Below, in pieces: positions 48,711 to 58,159 of a stretch of DNA of 64,000 nucleotides; position 1 is the first letter of the stretch, and each line of letters starts with the position of its first letter. The notes beneath the pieces were generated by a model. It searched no databases and was not told where the DNA came from. It saw only the letters and a list, made by a program, of their open reading frames with translations. The stretch covers positions 165,061-229,060 of the forward strand of contig NZ_FQTV01000006.1 in the NCBI RefSeq assembly GCF_900128905.1, given 5' to 3'. A program made the translations under genes and the position numbers. Origin of the DNA: Bacteroides luti (lineage in GTDB: Bacteria > Bacteroidota > Bacteroidia > Bacteroidales > Bacteroidaceae).

Positions 48711-51611
48711 ATGAAAGTAAACACACAAAGCCTCAATAGGTATTTTTTGTTCTTAATACTCTCTTTGGCTCCTATAATAAGATTATCTGCGAGCTGGAAT
48801 AATTTTATAATCAATTATAAAAAGGAGGTTTACGGTAAAGGATCGCAAACCTGGCAGATTGCATCTTACAATAATAACTGGGTATACTTTGCTAATAAAA
48901 ATGGATTATTGCAATTTGATGGCAGTAGTTGGGGAATATTTCCTTTAAATAATGGTTCTGATGTACGATCGGTTTTACCCTCTTCATCTAAAAAACGAAT
49001 CTATGTTGGAGGAATTAACGAATTTGGCTATTTAGAACCTGATGAACGAGGCAAACTAGTATATCATTGTATGTCCGACTCGGTAAAGAAGCCTATTCGA
49101 TCTATTGGAAACATCTGGCGAATTTATGAAAATGATAATATTCTTTATTGGCAGGCTGATGGAGTTGTACTAAAATGTTTGAATGGAAAGTATACATTAA
49201 TATCTGCAGATAGTAAGATAGATTGTTCAAATCTGGTTAATGGGATTCTATATATTGGTACTAATAAGGGAGTACGGATTCTTATTGGAAATACGTTTTT
49301 CCCTTTACCTGGTGCCAAAGCGCTTGATACAAAAAGAATCCGTGGAATTGTTCCTTATAAAAAGGGTGTTATAATTGCTACGGCTTATGATGGCTTGTAT
49401 TATTGGGACGGTAAAGTTCTTGTTCCATTTATTACAGGAATAGAAGCGTTTATGTCACAGAATGAGATTTTCTCCATTGCATCTTCAAAGAATTTAATTG
49501 CATTGGGTACTGTGCACATGGGGCTTATTATGATTAACACTAGTACAATGCAGGTTAAGTATTTCAATGAGAATAATGGCTTGCAGAATAATACAGTTTT
49601 ATCTTTAGGTTTTGATTGTCGTGACAATCTTTGGGCAGGACTTGATAATGGAATTGATTATATATGTATGAATTCTCCTTTATCTAATCTTTATTCTTAT
49701 CCATATTCTTATGGTGCAGGATATTCGGCTATTCTTTCGAATAATTATCTTTATCTGGGTACAAACCGCGGCCTTTATTATACCCATTATCCGGTATCGT
49801 TAAGTGATAAGGTTATCAATATAAGTCAGGTTCCTCAATCGAGCGGTCAAGTATGGGATCTTTCGAAAGTGGGGGATGATGTTTTTTGTTTGCACGATAG
49901 AGGAATCTTTTTGGTAAAGGGAGAAACAATGGAACGCATCGGAACGATATCTGGTGTGTGGAATTGTAAGGCGATGATAAACAATCCGGAAAAAGTGTTG
50001 CTGGGTATGTATGACGGAATTTATCTGATGCAAAAAGAACAGGGAGAATGGAAGCCAAAAAAGAAACTTGAAGGAATGAATGAATCTGCAGAAAACTTTG
50101 AAATTGAATCTGATCATGTTTTATGGCTCCATAATAATGATAATGGATTGCTCCGAATAGATTTTGATTTAGCAAACTTTCGTGTAAAGCAGATAAAATA
50201 TTACGGTAAAGAAAAAGGTTTACCTTCTAATAAAAATGTATATGTAAACAAGATTGCTAATAAGATATACTTTACCACTCCAAAAGGAATTTATAAATAT
50301 AACGCTGCAAGTGATGTTGTTGAATTATCTCCGGAAATGAGTAATTTATTACCTGGCACGAAGTCTTATTTAAAACTATATCAGTATGGAAATTCCATAT
50401 TAAGCTTAAGTAAAGGTGAAGTGGATATTGCTAGCCTGGATAAATATAAACATCCCAAAGGGAAAACTTTTTTTTCAATAGAACATCCTTCTATTGAGCT
50501 GGTTAGTGGATTTGAAAAGTTAGTCCCTTTATCAGAGTCAGAAGTGATTATTCCTAACGATTACGGTTTTGCTCTCTTAAAAGTACCATCAAAAAATACT
50601 CCATTGCTTCGTCCTGCAGTTCATATTCGGGCAGTTTATCTAACTTATCCAAGCGATAGTCTCATCTATTCTGATAATTTCCTTGGCAAGAATTATGTGC
50701 CCGAAATCCCTTATTACCGTAATTCTATCCGATTTGACTATAATCTGTTTTCGTTTACACATGGGGAAGAGGCAAGTTTTCGTTATAGATTTAAAGATCA
50801 GAAAGATTGGTCAGATTATACATCTTCTTTGACCAAAGAATTTAGTAATCTTGCTGAAGGTGAATATACATTTCAGGTTGAGGCTGTTTTCGCTGATGGA
50901 ACTTCCACTATTGATGAATTTAAATTTGTTATATTGCCTCCGTGGTACAGATCGTCAGTAGCTTATTTGTTCTATTTCATTCTTTTCTTGTTCTTCCTTT
51001 GGTATTTGTACAGATGGGACGATTTAAGAGTAAAACGTAAAAAACAACAGGCTGTTCTTGAAAAAGATCGGGAGTTATTCCAGAAAGAAAAAGAGTTTGA
51101 AAAGGAAAATGCCCGTAAAGAGCACCAGATTATGGAACTTGAAAAAGAAAAACTGGAGTACGACCTTCAGCATAAGAGTCAGGAAATGGCAAATCTGATG
51201 ATTAACTTTGTTAGAAAAAATGAGATGCTTACTGAAATAAAACATGAATTATTTAAAGTAATATCTACTCTGAAAGGAGAGAACACTAAACAGCCAAAGC
51301 AGATGCTGATGGTTGTTAGTAGTAAAATTGATTCAAATATTCAATCGGACGAAGTGCTGAAACGTATTGAAGAACAGTTTGACCTTATACATAATAATTT
51401 TATGAAGCGGTTGAGTGAAAAGCATCCCGACCTTTCTACAAACGAAAGAATGATGTGTGCGTACCTGAAAATGAATCTTTCCTCGAAAGAGATAGCTCCT
51501 CTTTTAAATATCTCTTTAAGAGGAGTAGAGACTATTCGTTATCGTTTAAGGAAGAAGTTTGAACTCGAAAGAGATGAAAGTTTAATTGATTATTTAACCA
51601 ACAAGCTCTGA
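48711..51611 (+). CDS. Propeller/Y_Y_Y membrane sensor with cytoplasmic HTH (PUL regulator)
   Basis: A 966-residue one-component regulator. After a leader (~1-25), it has two-component-regulator-type beta-propeller repeats (~30-640), a Y_Y_Y domain (~680-740, with YYRNSIRFDYNLFSF and FRYRFKDQKDWSDYTSS), a membrane helix (~751-770, AYLFYFILFLFFLWYLY), a coiled coil (~780-840) and a C-terminal LuxR-like HTH (~895-966, SSKEIAPLLNISLRGVETIRYRLRKKF). No histidine kinase or receiver domain is present. It directly precedes the SusC/SusD operon, so it very likely senses glycan fragments and controls that locus. The HTH resembles those of the two TPR regulators. Confidence 0.88.
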   Translation: MKVNTQSLNRYFLFLILSLAPIIRLSASWNNFIINYKKEVYGKGSQTWQIASYNNNWVYFANKNGLLQFDGSSWGIFPLNNGSDVRSVLPSSSKKRIYVGGINEFGYLEPDERGKLVYHCMSDSVKKPIRSIGNIWRIYENDNILYWQADGVVLKCLNGKYTLISADSKIDCSNLVNGILYIGTNKGVRILIGNTFFPLPGAKALDTKRIRGIVPYKKGVIIATAYDGLYYWDGKVLVPFITGIEAFMSQNEIFSIASSKNLIALGTVHMGLIMINTSTMQVKYFNENNGLQNNTVLSLGFDCRDNLWAGLDNGIDYICMNSPLSNLYSYPYSYGAGYSAILSNNYLYLGTNRGLYYTHYPVSLSDKVINISQVPQSSGQVWDLSKVGDDVFCLHDRGIFLVKGETMERIGTISGVWNCKAMINNPEKVLLGMYDGIYLMQKEQGEWKPKKKLEGMNESAENFEIESDHVLWLHNNDNGLLRIDFDLANFRVKQIKYYGKEKGLPSNKNVYVNKIANKIYFTTPKGIYKYNAASDVVELSPEMSNLLPGTKSYLKLYQYGNSILSLSKGEVDIASLDKYKHPKGKTFFSIEHPSIELVSGFEKLVPLSESEVIIPNDYGFALLKVPSKNTPLLRPAVHIRAVYLTYPSDSLIYSDNFLGKNYVPEIPYYRNSIRFDYNLFSFTHGEEASFRYRFKDQKDWSDYTSSLTKEFSNLAEGEYTFQVEAVFADGTSTIDEFKFVILPPWYRSSVAYLFYFILFLFFLWYLYRWDDLRVKRKKQQAVLEKDRELFQKEKEFEKENARKEHQIMELEKEKLEYDLQHKSQEMANLMINFVRKNEMLTEIKHELFKVISTLKGENTKQPKQMLMVVSSKIDSNIQSDEVLKRIEEQFDLIHNNFMKRLSEKHPDLSTNERMMCAYLKMNLSSKEIAPLLNISLRGVETIRYRLRKKFELERDESLIDYLTNKL

Positions 51612-51628
51612 TTAGATTTTTTAAAAAT

Positions 51629-51670
51629 CACAGCATCGGCCCGACTGTACAATCGGGCCGATGCTGTTTT
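51629..51670 (+). terminator. Terminator after the PUL regulator
   Basis: ACAGCATCGGCCCGA and TCGGGCCGATGCTGT form a perfect 15-bp stem with loop CTGTACAA, followed by TTTT, 18 nt past the stop at 51611. Confidence 0.92.
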
Positions 51671-51718
51671 ACGTTATTTAATATACCTGACGAAATATAT
51701 CTGCGTATAATTATGTTG

Positions 51719-51746
51719 TTGATTATCAATATAATATTTATTTTTG
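51719..51746 (+). promoter_or_regulatory. Predicted promoter of the susC-led operon
   Basis: -33 TTG at 51719-51721 and -7 TATTTTTG at 51739-51746. A second -7 candidate TATGTTTG lies at 51828-51835. Three TGACG sequences (51745, 51756, 51778) lie just downstream. Confidence 0.5.
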
Positions 51747-51870
51747 ACGAGTTGATGACGTATTTATTTTTTTTAATTGACGTAATCGTGAATAGGTGAA
51801 AATAATATAAAATAAACGCTTGTTAACTATGTTTGCATCGTTCAAATAGTTAATCTTAATTATAATACTT

Positions 51871-54800
51871 ATGAAAAAGTTATTATCATTTCTATTTTTA
51901 TTTTGCTTTACCCTTACTGTATTTTCCCAGAATGTACAGATTAAAGGTGTAGTCCTGGCAGGTGAAGATAATTCGCCCTTGCTAGGGGTTAATGTGGCGG
52001 TAAAAGGTACCACTATTGGTGTAATAACAGATCTGGACGGACAGTTTACACTTTCGGTACCTCTTAAAAGTACTTTAATTATTTCGTATGTTGGTTATAA
52101 ATCACAGCAAGTTGTGGTTTCTGATACCAAACCTTTACGGATTATTTTGACAGAAGATTCAAAAACACTGGATGAAGTAGTCGTTGTTGGATATGGTGTC
52201 CAGAAAAAAAGTGTGGTAACAGCTTCAATCAGTCGTGTAACCTCTGAAGAACTGAAGACAGCTAATCCTTCTCGTGTTGAAGATGTATTGAAAGGTAAGG
52301 TTTCTGGTGTACAAATTACTCAAATATCAGGTCAACCAGGTGCCGATTCTCATGTTCGTATTCGTGGTATTGGCACTATTAACAATAGTAATCCTCTTTA
52401 TATTGTTGATGGTATGGCAGTTGAAGGTGGTATTAATTACCTTAACCCCGCTGATATTCAATCTGTGGAAATTTTGAAAGATGCTGCATCAGCAGCAATT
52501 TATGGTGCACGTGCTGCTAATGGTGTTGTATTGGTTACCACAAAGAATGGTAGTGTTGGCAAAGCAACAATAAACTATAATGTTAGTTATGGCTGGCAGA
52601 ATCCATGGAAAAAGAAGTCAGTGCTTAATGCAAAGGAATATATGGTGATAATGAATGAGTCACAAATTAATGATGGCTATGCACCTTATTATACTCAGGA
52701 CGAAATCAATGCCGCAGGAAAAGGAACTGATTGGCAAGAAGAAACATTCTATAAAAATGCACCGATACAGAATCATCAGGTAAATGTTAGTGGAGGTACT
52801 GAAAAGGCTTCATATTTCCTTTCATTAGGTTATTATGATCAGGCTGGTATTGTTGGAGGTAATTACGATAAATCTAACTACAACCGTTGGAGCGTACGTA
52901 CTAATGGTACATATAATGTTTTTGAAGATAAAAGTCGTAGCTTCCTGAATAATGTAAAAGTTGGAATGAACGTAGGTTATTCAAGAAGCAAATCCACAGG
53001 TATTGAAACAAACTCTGAATATGGATCTATTCTTGGTAGTGCTCTAACGTTTGATCCAACAGTTCCCGTTTATGCAGATGAAACTACTGCTGCTGCAATC
53101 CTGGCACAATATCCAAATGCAGTAAAAGACAAGAATGGCAATGTCTTTTCTATTCCTCCTACAGGTTTCCAGGAAATTGCTAATCCTGTAGCTATGCTCA
53201 ACCAACCAACTGCAGGAATTAATAATTCTGATAAGATCGTTGCAACATTCTGGGGCGAAATTGATATTATGAAGGGACTGAAGTTTAAGAGTAGTTATGG
53301 CGCCGATCTTGCTTTTTGGGGATATGATTCATATACATATCCGTATTTCCTCGCTGTTCAGGGAAAATCTTTAGATTATAGTACTGTTCAAAGTGAAATG
53401 AATCGTGGATATAGATGGCAGGTTGAAAATGTTTTATCTTACAAGAAAACATTTGCAGGAAAGCATAATCTTTCTTTAGTTCTTGGTCAGTCTGCACAGA
53501 AATATACTTATCGTAATTTAGGTGGTAACGACCGCGACTTACTTGAAACAGATCCTAGTAAAGCAAATATTAATTCTGCAATAGCAGATGCTAAGTTAGG
53601 AAGAGTATGGGGTGGAACAGGTGGTTATACAGCTTATACATTAGCTTCTTACTTTGGACGATTTGATTATAACTATGACGAAAAGTATATGGTTCAGGCA
53701 ACTATTCGTCGTGATGGTTCTTCAAACTTTGGTGCCCGGAATAAGTGGGCAACTTTCCCTGCATTTTCTTTAGGATGGAATGTAAGTAATGAAGCTTTTA
53801 TGGAGAATCGTCCGGAATGGTTTAATACATTGAAACTTCGTTTCAGCTGGGGTAAGAATGGTAATGAAAGAATTGGAAACTTTAAATATACTTCATTAAT
53901 GAATGGTGGTCAGAACTATTATTTTGGAGGAAGTTACCAGGTTAGTCAAGATCCAACTACTGTTGGTGAAACATCAGGAACAATGCAGTATGGTAGCTCT
54001 CCAGCTGCAATCGCTAATCCTGATATCAAGTGGGAAGAATCAGAACAAACTGATTTTGGTTTTGATACACGTTTCTTTAACCAGGCTTTGACTTTCAGTT
54101 TTGACTATTTCAAAAAGAAAACCAATGGTATGTTGATGGAATTGCCAATTCCTTCTTATGTTGGTCAAAGTGCTCCAACTGGTAACGTTGGTGATATGGA
54201 AAATAGTGGATTTGAGTTTGAACTTGGATGGAAAAATAAAGTTGGTGATTTTAATTATTCAATATCGGCTAATGCTTCTTATCTTAAAAACAAGCTGATA
54301 AAATTAGGAAATGCTTCAGGAGAAGCAATCTACCAATCTAATTCAACCGCAGGTGTTGGTTCTTTCGTTAAAGGTAAAAATGGTGATGTATTCCCTTACT
54401 TTTATGGATTCCATACAGATGGAATAATTCAGAATCAGGCTGAAGCTGATGCTTACAATTCTCAGTATGGACAAGCTGCTCAACCAGGTGATGTTCGTTT
54501 CCGCGATATTGCAGGTGCTGTTGATGAAAAAGGAAATGTTATTGGTGATGGAAAAATTACAGATGATGATAGAACTAAAATAGGTAAGGGTATGCCCGAC
54601 TGGACCTATGGTTTTACTCTTGCTGCCGATTGGAAAGGATTTGATATAAATCTATTCTTCCAGGGAACTATTGGTAATGACATTTTTGACTTTGCCCAAC
54701 GTACTGATATTCCAAAGAATAATCGTCCATCCTGGATTCTTGGTCGCTGGATTGGTGAAGGTACTTCAAATAAAATACCTCGCGTAACAGCTGCTAACCC

Positions 54801-55080
54801 AAATGGAAACTGGCGTTCTTCAGATCTTTATATAAAAGATGGTTCGTACCTTCGTCTCAAAACAGCTCAGTTTGGTTATACTTTGCCTAGCCGGATTACA
54901 AAAAAGGCATCTATTCAAATGTTGAGACTATATGTATCTGCAGAGAATTTGTTAACCTTTACAGGATATGATGGCTTTGACCCTGAAGTTGCTGCGTCTA
55001 ATTATACCAATATTGGTGTGGATCGTGGTATTTATCCACAAGCCAGAACAATTTCTTTAGGTGCTAATATTACATTTTAA
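51871..55080 (+). CDS. susC: SusC/RagA-family TonB-dependent outer-membrane transporter
   Basis: Imports oligosaccharides across the outer membrane. The 1069-residue protein has a signal peptide (~1-20), a carboxypeptidase-regulatory-like domain (~24-95, GVITDLDGQFTLSVP), a TonB box region DEVVVVGYGVQKK, a plug domain with VRIRGIGTINNSNPLYIVDGM (~165-185), and a 22-strand barrel that ends in aromatic-rich strand sequence (ISLGANITF). It is paired with SusD 23 nt downstream and preceded by the sensor-regulator, so it is the importer of the beta-glucan PUL. Confidence 0.96.
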   Translation: MKKLLSFLFLFCFTLTVFSQNVQIKGVVLAGEDNSPLLGVNVAVKGTTIGVITDLDGQFTLSVPLKSTLIISYVGYKSQQVVVSDTKPLRIILTEDSKTLDEVVVVGYGVQKKSVVTASISRVTSEELKTANPSRVEDVLKGKVSGVQITQISGQPGADSHVRIRGIGTINNSNPLYIVDGMAVEGGINYLNPADIQSVEILKDAASAAIYGARAANGVVLVTTKNGSVGKATINYNVSYGWQNPWKKKSVLNAKEYMVIMNESQINDGYAPYYTQDEINAAGKGTDWQEETFYKNAPIQNHQVNVSGGTEKASYFLSLGYYDQAGIVGGNYDKSNYNRWSVRTNGTYNVFEDKSRSFLNNVKVGMNVGYSRSKSTGIETNSEYGSILGSALTFDPTVPVYADETTAAAILAQYPNAVKDKNGNVFSIPPTGFQEIANPVAMLNQPTAGINNSDKIVATFWGEIDIMKGLKFKSSYGADLAFWGYDSYTYPYFLAVQGKSLDYSTVQSEMNRGYRWQVENVLSYKKTFAGKHNLSLVLGQSAQKYTYRNLGGNDRDLLETDPSKANINSAIADAKLGRVWGGTGGYTAYTLASYFGRFDYNYDEKYMVQATIRRDGSSNFGARNKWATFPAFSLGWNVSNEAFMENRPEWFNTLKLRFSWGKNGNERIGNFKYTSLMNGGQNYYFGGSYQVSQDPTTVGETSGTMQYGSSPAAIANPDIKWEESEQTDFGFDTRFFNQALTFSFDYFKKKTNGMLMELPIPSYVGQSAPTGNVGDMENSGFEFELGWKNKVGDFNYSISANASYLKNKLIKLGNASGEAIYQSNSTAGVGSFVKGKNGDVFPYFYGFHTDGIIQNQAEADAYNSQYGQAAQPGDVRFRDIAGAVDEKGNVIGDGKITDDDRTKIGKGMPDWTYGFTLAADWKGFDINLFFQGTIGNDIFDFAQRTDIPKNNRPSWILGRWIGEGTSNKIPRVTAANPNGNWRSSDLYIKDGSYLRLKTAQFGYTLPSRITKKASIQMLRLYVSAENLLTFTGYDGFDPEVAASNYTNIGVDRGIYPQARTISLGANITF

Positions 55081-55103
55081 CCTTCGAAAAACTATATATA
55101 ATT

Positions 55104-56624
55104 ATGAAAAAGTATAAATTGTCATCATTATTACTCATCCTTGGAGTTTTTATTCTAACCTCTTGTGGTGATGACTTCTTAACTGTTTATCCAACAGAAT
55201 CTCAACAAGCTGGTGGTGCAGCTACTGAAGGGGCTATAAAATCAAATCTGGCATCTTGTTACCAAATACTATTGTTTGATAGTTATGCAAATAACAATTA
55301 TAACAGTATTCCATTAATGTCTGATTTACGCTCAGACGATATTTATAAAGGTGGTGGTGATGCAAGTGATCAACATCAATTGTATTTGCTCTCTTTGTTT
55401 ACTTCTACTCCAGCAGAAGATCTTGATGGACTTTGGTCTATATTCTATAGCGGTCTTGCCCGTTGTAATAATGCTATTATTGCATGTGAAAATGCAGTAA
55501 GTGTACCTGAAGCCAACTTGAATCAATACAAAGCCGAAGCTCATTTCCTTCGTGCTTATTATATGCATTGGCTTTGGAAGTTCTGGGGAAACATTCCTTA
55601 TTTTGAACAACCGCTAGAAGCTCCTTATATGGCAAAGCAATATTCAGCAAATGAAATTTACAATAAAATAATTGCTGATTTAGATTTTGCAATCGCTGAT
55701 AATAAACTTCCGATGGCTGTTTCCGGTGCAAATCTGGGACGTGTTACAAAGGCTGCTGCAATGATGTTGAAAGCTCGTGTAGTAATGTATCAAAAGGATA
55801 CATCACGTTATGGAGATGTAACTAAAGATATGGCAGAGATTATCAATAGTGGTAAATACGATTTGATGACAGATTTTGCATCAATGTGGTTAGATGAAAA
55901 TGAATTCTGTAAAGAGTCTATTTTTGAAAGTAATCAGTTGCCGGAAGGTAAAACCTGGAGTAGTGGCTGGAGTGGTTATGGAACTAATCTACCAGCTTTT
56001 ATATCTCCTAACAATTTATCTGCAGGTTCAAAAACTGGTGATTTTAAAGGTGGTTGGGGATTTGGTCCTGTTCGTCAGGCTGCATGGAACATGTATGAAG
56101 ATGGCGATACTCGTCGCGAAGGTTCTATTAATAAATGGGAATCTGATAAATATTCTGCTCGTTTCCAAAATACAGGTCTATTCCAGGCAAAATATGCAGC
56201 TCGCGTAGGATATAATCCACAAGGTGATACTGACTTGAACTATTGTAATAACTTCCGCATTTTCCGTTATTCAGAAGCACTTCTAAACTATGCGGAAATG
56301 ATTGTAATGAATGGCCAGGCTGCTGTGGGTGGAGTTACGGCTCAATCTTGTCTTGATAAGATAAGAAAACGTGCATTTGGGAAAGATAGTTCAATACCTG
56401 CTACAGCTGCAAATATTAAGTTAGAACGTCGTCGTGAATTCTTGGGCGAAGGACTTCGTTTCTGGGATATTGTTCGTTGGGGCGATACAAGCTTGCTGAC
56501 AGAATCAACAGCGCTTAGTACACGTACATGGAATGATAACAAGAAATACCTGCCTATTCCTCAAGCTGAAATGGATAAAACTGCAGGAAGCGATTTTGCT
56601 TTGGTACAGAATCCCGGATATTAA
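55104..56624 (+). CDS. susD: RagB/SusD-family surface glycan-binding lipoprotein
   Basis: A 506-residue lipoprotein that caps SusC and binds sugar at the cell surface. Lipobox LTSCGDDFL (Cys ~21), the SusD N-terminal core (~25-300), the TPR-like helical segments (SNLASCYQILLFDSYANNNYN; YMHWLWKFWGNIPYFEQP) and the C-terminal RRREFLGEGLRFWDIVRWG (~443-461) fit the family. It follows SusC by 23 nt and precedes a PKD-containing lipoprotein. Confidence 0.96.
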   Translation: MKKYKLSSLLLILGVFILTSCGDDFLTVYPTESQQAGGAATEGAIKSNLASCYQILLFDSYANNNYNSIPLMSDLRSDDIYKGGGDASDQHQLYLLSLFTSTPAEDLDGLWSIFYSGLARCNNAIIACENAVSVPEANLNQYKAEAHFLRAYYMHWLWKFWGNIPYFEQPLEAPYMAKQYSANEIYNKIIADLDFAIADNKLPMAVSGANLGRVTKAAAMMLKARVVMYQKDTSRYGDVTKDMAEIINSGKYDLMTDFASMWLDENEFCKESIFESNQLPEGKTWSSGWSGYGTNLPAFISPNNLSAGSKTGDFKGGWGFGPVRQAAWNMYEDGDTRREGSINKWESDKYSARFQNTGLFQAKYAARVGYNPQGDTDLNYCNNFRIFRYSEALLNYAEMIVMNGQAAVGGVTAQSCLDKIRKRAFGKDSSIPATAANIKLERRREFLGEGLRFWDIVRWGDTSLLTESTALSTRTWNDNKKYLPIPQAEMDKTAGSDFALVQNPGY

Positions 56625-56642
56625 TTTTAATCATTTAGAGAT

Positions 56643-58094
56643 ATGAAAAATATAATTAAATATAGTTTATGGGCAATAGTGACAGTTTTTGCTCTTACTT
56701 CTTGCGATCCTCAGGAAAGCACCGATTATGCTTTGGGAGAAACTCCTACAGAAAATCAGCTGTCATTTACGGCAACTCCTTCTACTTCAAATTCTAATAT
56801 AATAGACTTTGCAAATACTTCAGAAATCAACGGTGTTGCAGTCTGGAATTTAGGCAACGGAAGTAACGCGAAGGGAGAAGCTGCTTCTTCTAAATATCCT
56901 ATGGCCGGAACTTATACAGTAACAATGACATTATATACAAGTGGTGGGTCGGCTACGATTTCTAAAGCAATTACAATTGCGAAAAATGATTTCTCATTAT
57001 TAAATACTCCAATGTATAATGCGCTAACAGGTGGAGCAAGTAACCTTCAGGGAAAGACCTGGGTCTTTGACCAATATAATGATGGACACTTTGGTGTAGG
57101 GCCCGCCGGTGGTGATAGTCCTTCCTGGTGGAGTTGCCCTGCAGGTGGAAAAGATGGTTCAAGCCTTTATACTCAGGAATTTACTTTTACTCAGGTTGGC
57201 GTTAAGATGACCTGGAAAAACAATGGCTCGGTATATACTAATGCTAATGGTGCTGCCGGACTGAAAGCTTTAGGATATGGTAATGCTGTTTTAAATCCAA
57301 CAGTAGGTGATTATGATGTAGTATACCAGCCAAAAGCAAGTTATACATTTAACTTGAACGAAGCTGATAAAACAATAACATTGAGTGATGGTGCTTTCTT
57401 TGGCCATTACGCCGGAACTTCTACTTATAAGATTATAACTCTCACAGATGATGTGATGTATATAAAATGTGTTAGTACTGTTGAGTCTGGCAATGGATGG
57501 TGGTATCGTTTGGTTCCTAAAGAAAAAAATGTAAAACCTGTAGTTCCATTAAAGGCAATAGCATTGAACGATAATTTCGAATCAGCTACAAATACGCTTG
57601 CTTTTGTACCTCAGGATATGGGAACACATACCTCTGCCAATTATTCAAATCCTTCACCAATGGGACTAAATACATCTTCTAAAGTATATTTGTACGAAAA
57701 GAGTAGTGCATTTTACTCAAATCTTTCATATACTGTATCAGGATATAAATTTGATCTGTCAAAGGTTAATAAAGTTCGAATGAAAGTATTTATTCCTTCT
57801 TATAATAATTATGATGATACTTTTGCTACAGCCGGAGATTGGGTGACGATAAATCAGTTGCAATCACAGGTTGCCGTTAAACTTCAGAATAATGGATTGG
57901 GAGGTAATGCATATACAACTCAGACAGAAATTGTGAAAGCAAATCTGGCAAAAGATAAATGGCTGAGCCTTGAGTTTGATTTTAGCACAGTGAAGGACAG
58001 AACTGATTACGATAAGATTGTAATCCAGTTTGGCGCTGAAGGACATGCTGCTCCTGGTATATTCTTCTTTGATGACTTTTCATTTAGTGAATAA
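56643..58094 (+). CDS. PKD-containing surface glycan-binding lipoprotein (SusE/F position)
   Basis: A 483-residue lipoprotein (LTSCDPQ, Cys ~21). An N-terminal PKD-like domain (~33-115, FANTSEINGVAVWNLGNGS with YPMAGTYTVTMTLYTSGG) is followed by a middle Trp/Gly-rich domain (GKTWVFDQYNDGHFGVGP, SWWSCPAGGKDG, ~135-290) and a C-terminal beta-sandwich (~300-483). This layout matches the non-catalytic surface glycan-binding proteins found downstream of SusD in beta-glucan loci. It is 18 nt after susD. Specific glycan inferred from neighbouring GH16. Confidence 0.82.
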   Translation: MKNIIKYSLWAIVTVFALTSCDPQESTDYALGETPTENQLSFTATPSTSNSNIIDFANTSEINGVAVWNLGNGSNAKGEAASSKYPMAGTYTVTMTLYTSGGSATISKAITIAKNDFSLLNTPMYNALTGGASNLQGKTWVFDQYNDGHFGVGPAGGDSPSWWSCPAGGKDGSSLYTQEFTFTQVGVKMTWKNNGSVYTNANGAAGLKALGYGNAVLNPTVGDYDVVYQPKASYTFNLNEADKTITLSDGAFFGHYAGTSTYKIITLTDDVMYIKCVSTVESGNGWWYRLVPKEKNVKPVVPLKAIALNDNFESATNTLAFVPQDMGTHTSANYSNPSPMGLNTSSKVYLYEKSSAFYSNLSYTVSGYKFDLSKVNKVRMKVFIPSYNNYDDTFATAGDWVTINQLQSQVAVKLQNNGLGGNAYTTQTEIVKANLAKDKWLSLEFDFSTVKDRTDYDKIVIQFGAEGHAAPGIFFFDDFSFSE

Positions 58095-58113
58095 TAATCC
58101 GTTGTTTTAGTAT

Positions 58114-58147
58114 GAATAGGGGCGAGCTTTATTGCTGCCCCTATTTA
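58114..58147 (+). terminator. Intra-operon hairpin between the glycan-binding protein and GH16 genes
   Basis: AATAGGGGC / GCCCCTATT form a stem, continued by AGC/GCT around loop TTTATT (one bulged G) and followed by TAATTCTT. It could partially terminate or stabilise the upstream mRNA, lowering expression of the downstream enzymes relative to SusCD. Confidence 0.55.
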
Positions 58148-58159
58148 ATTCTTCAATTT

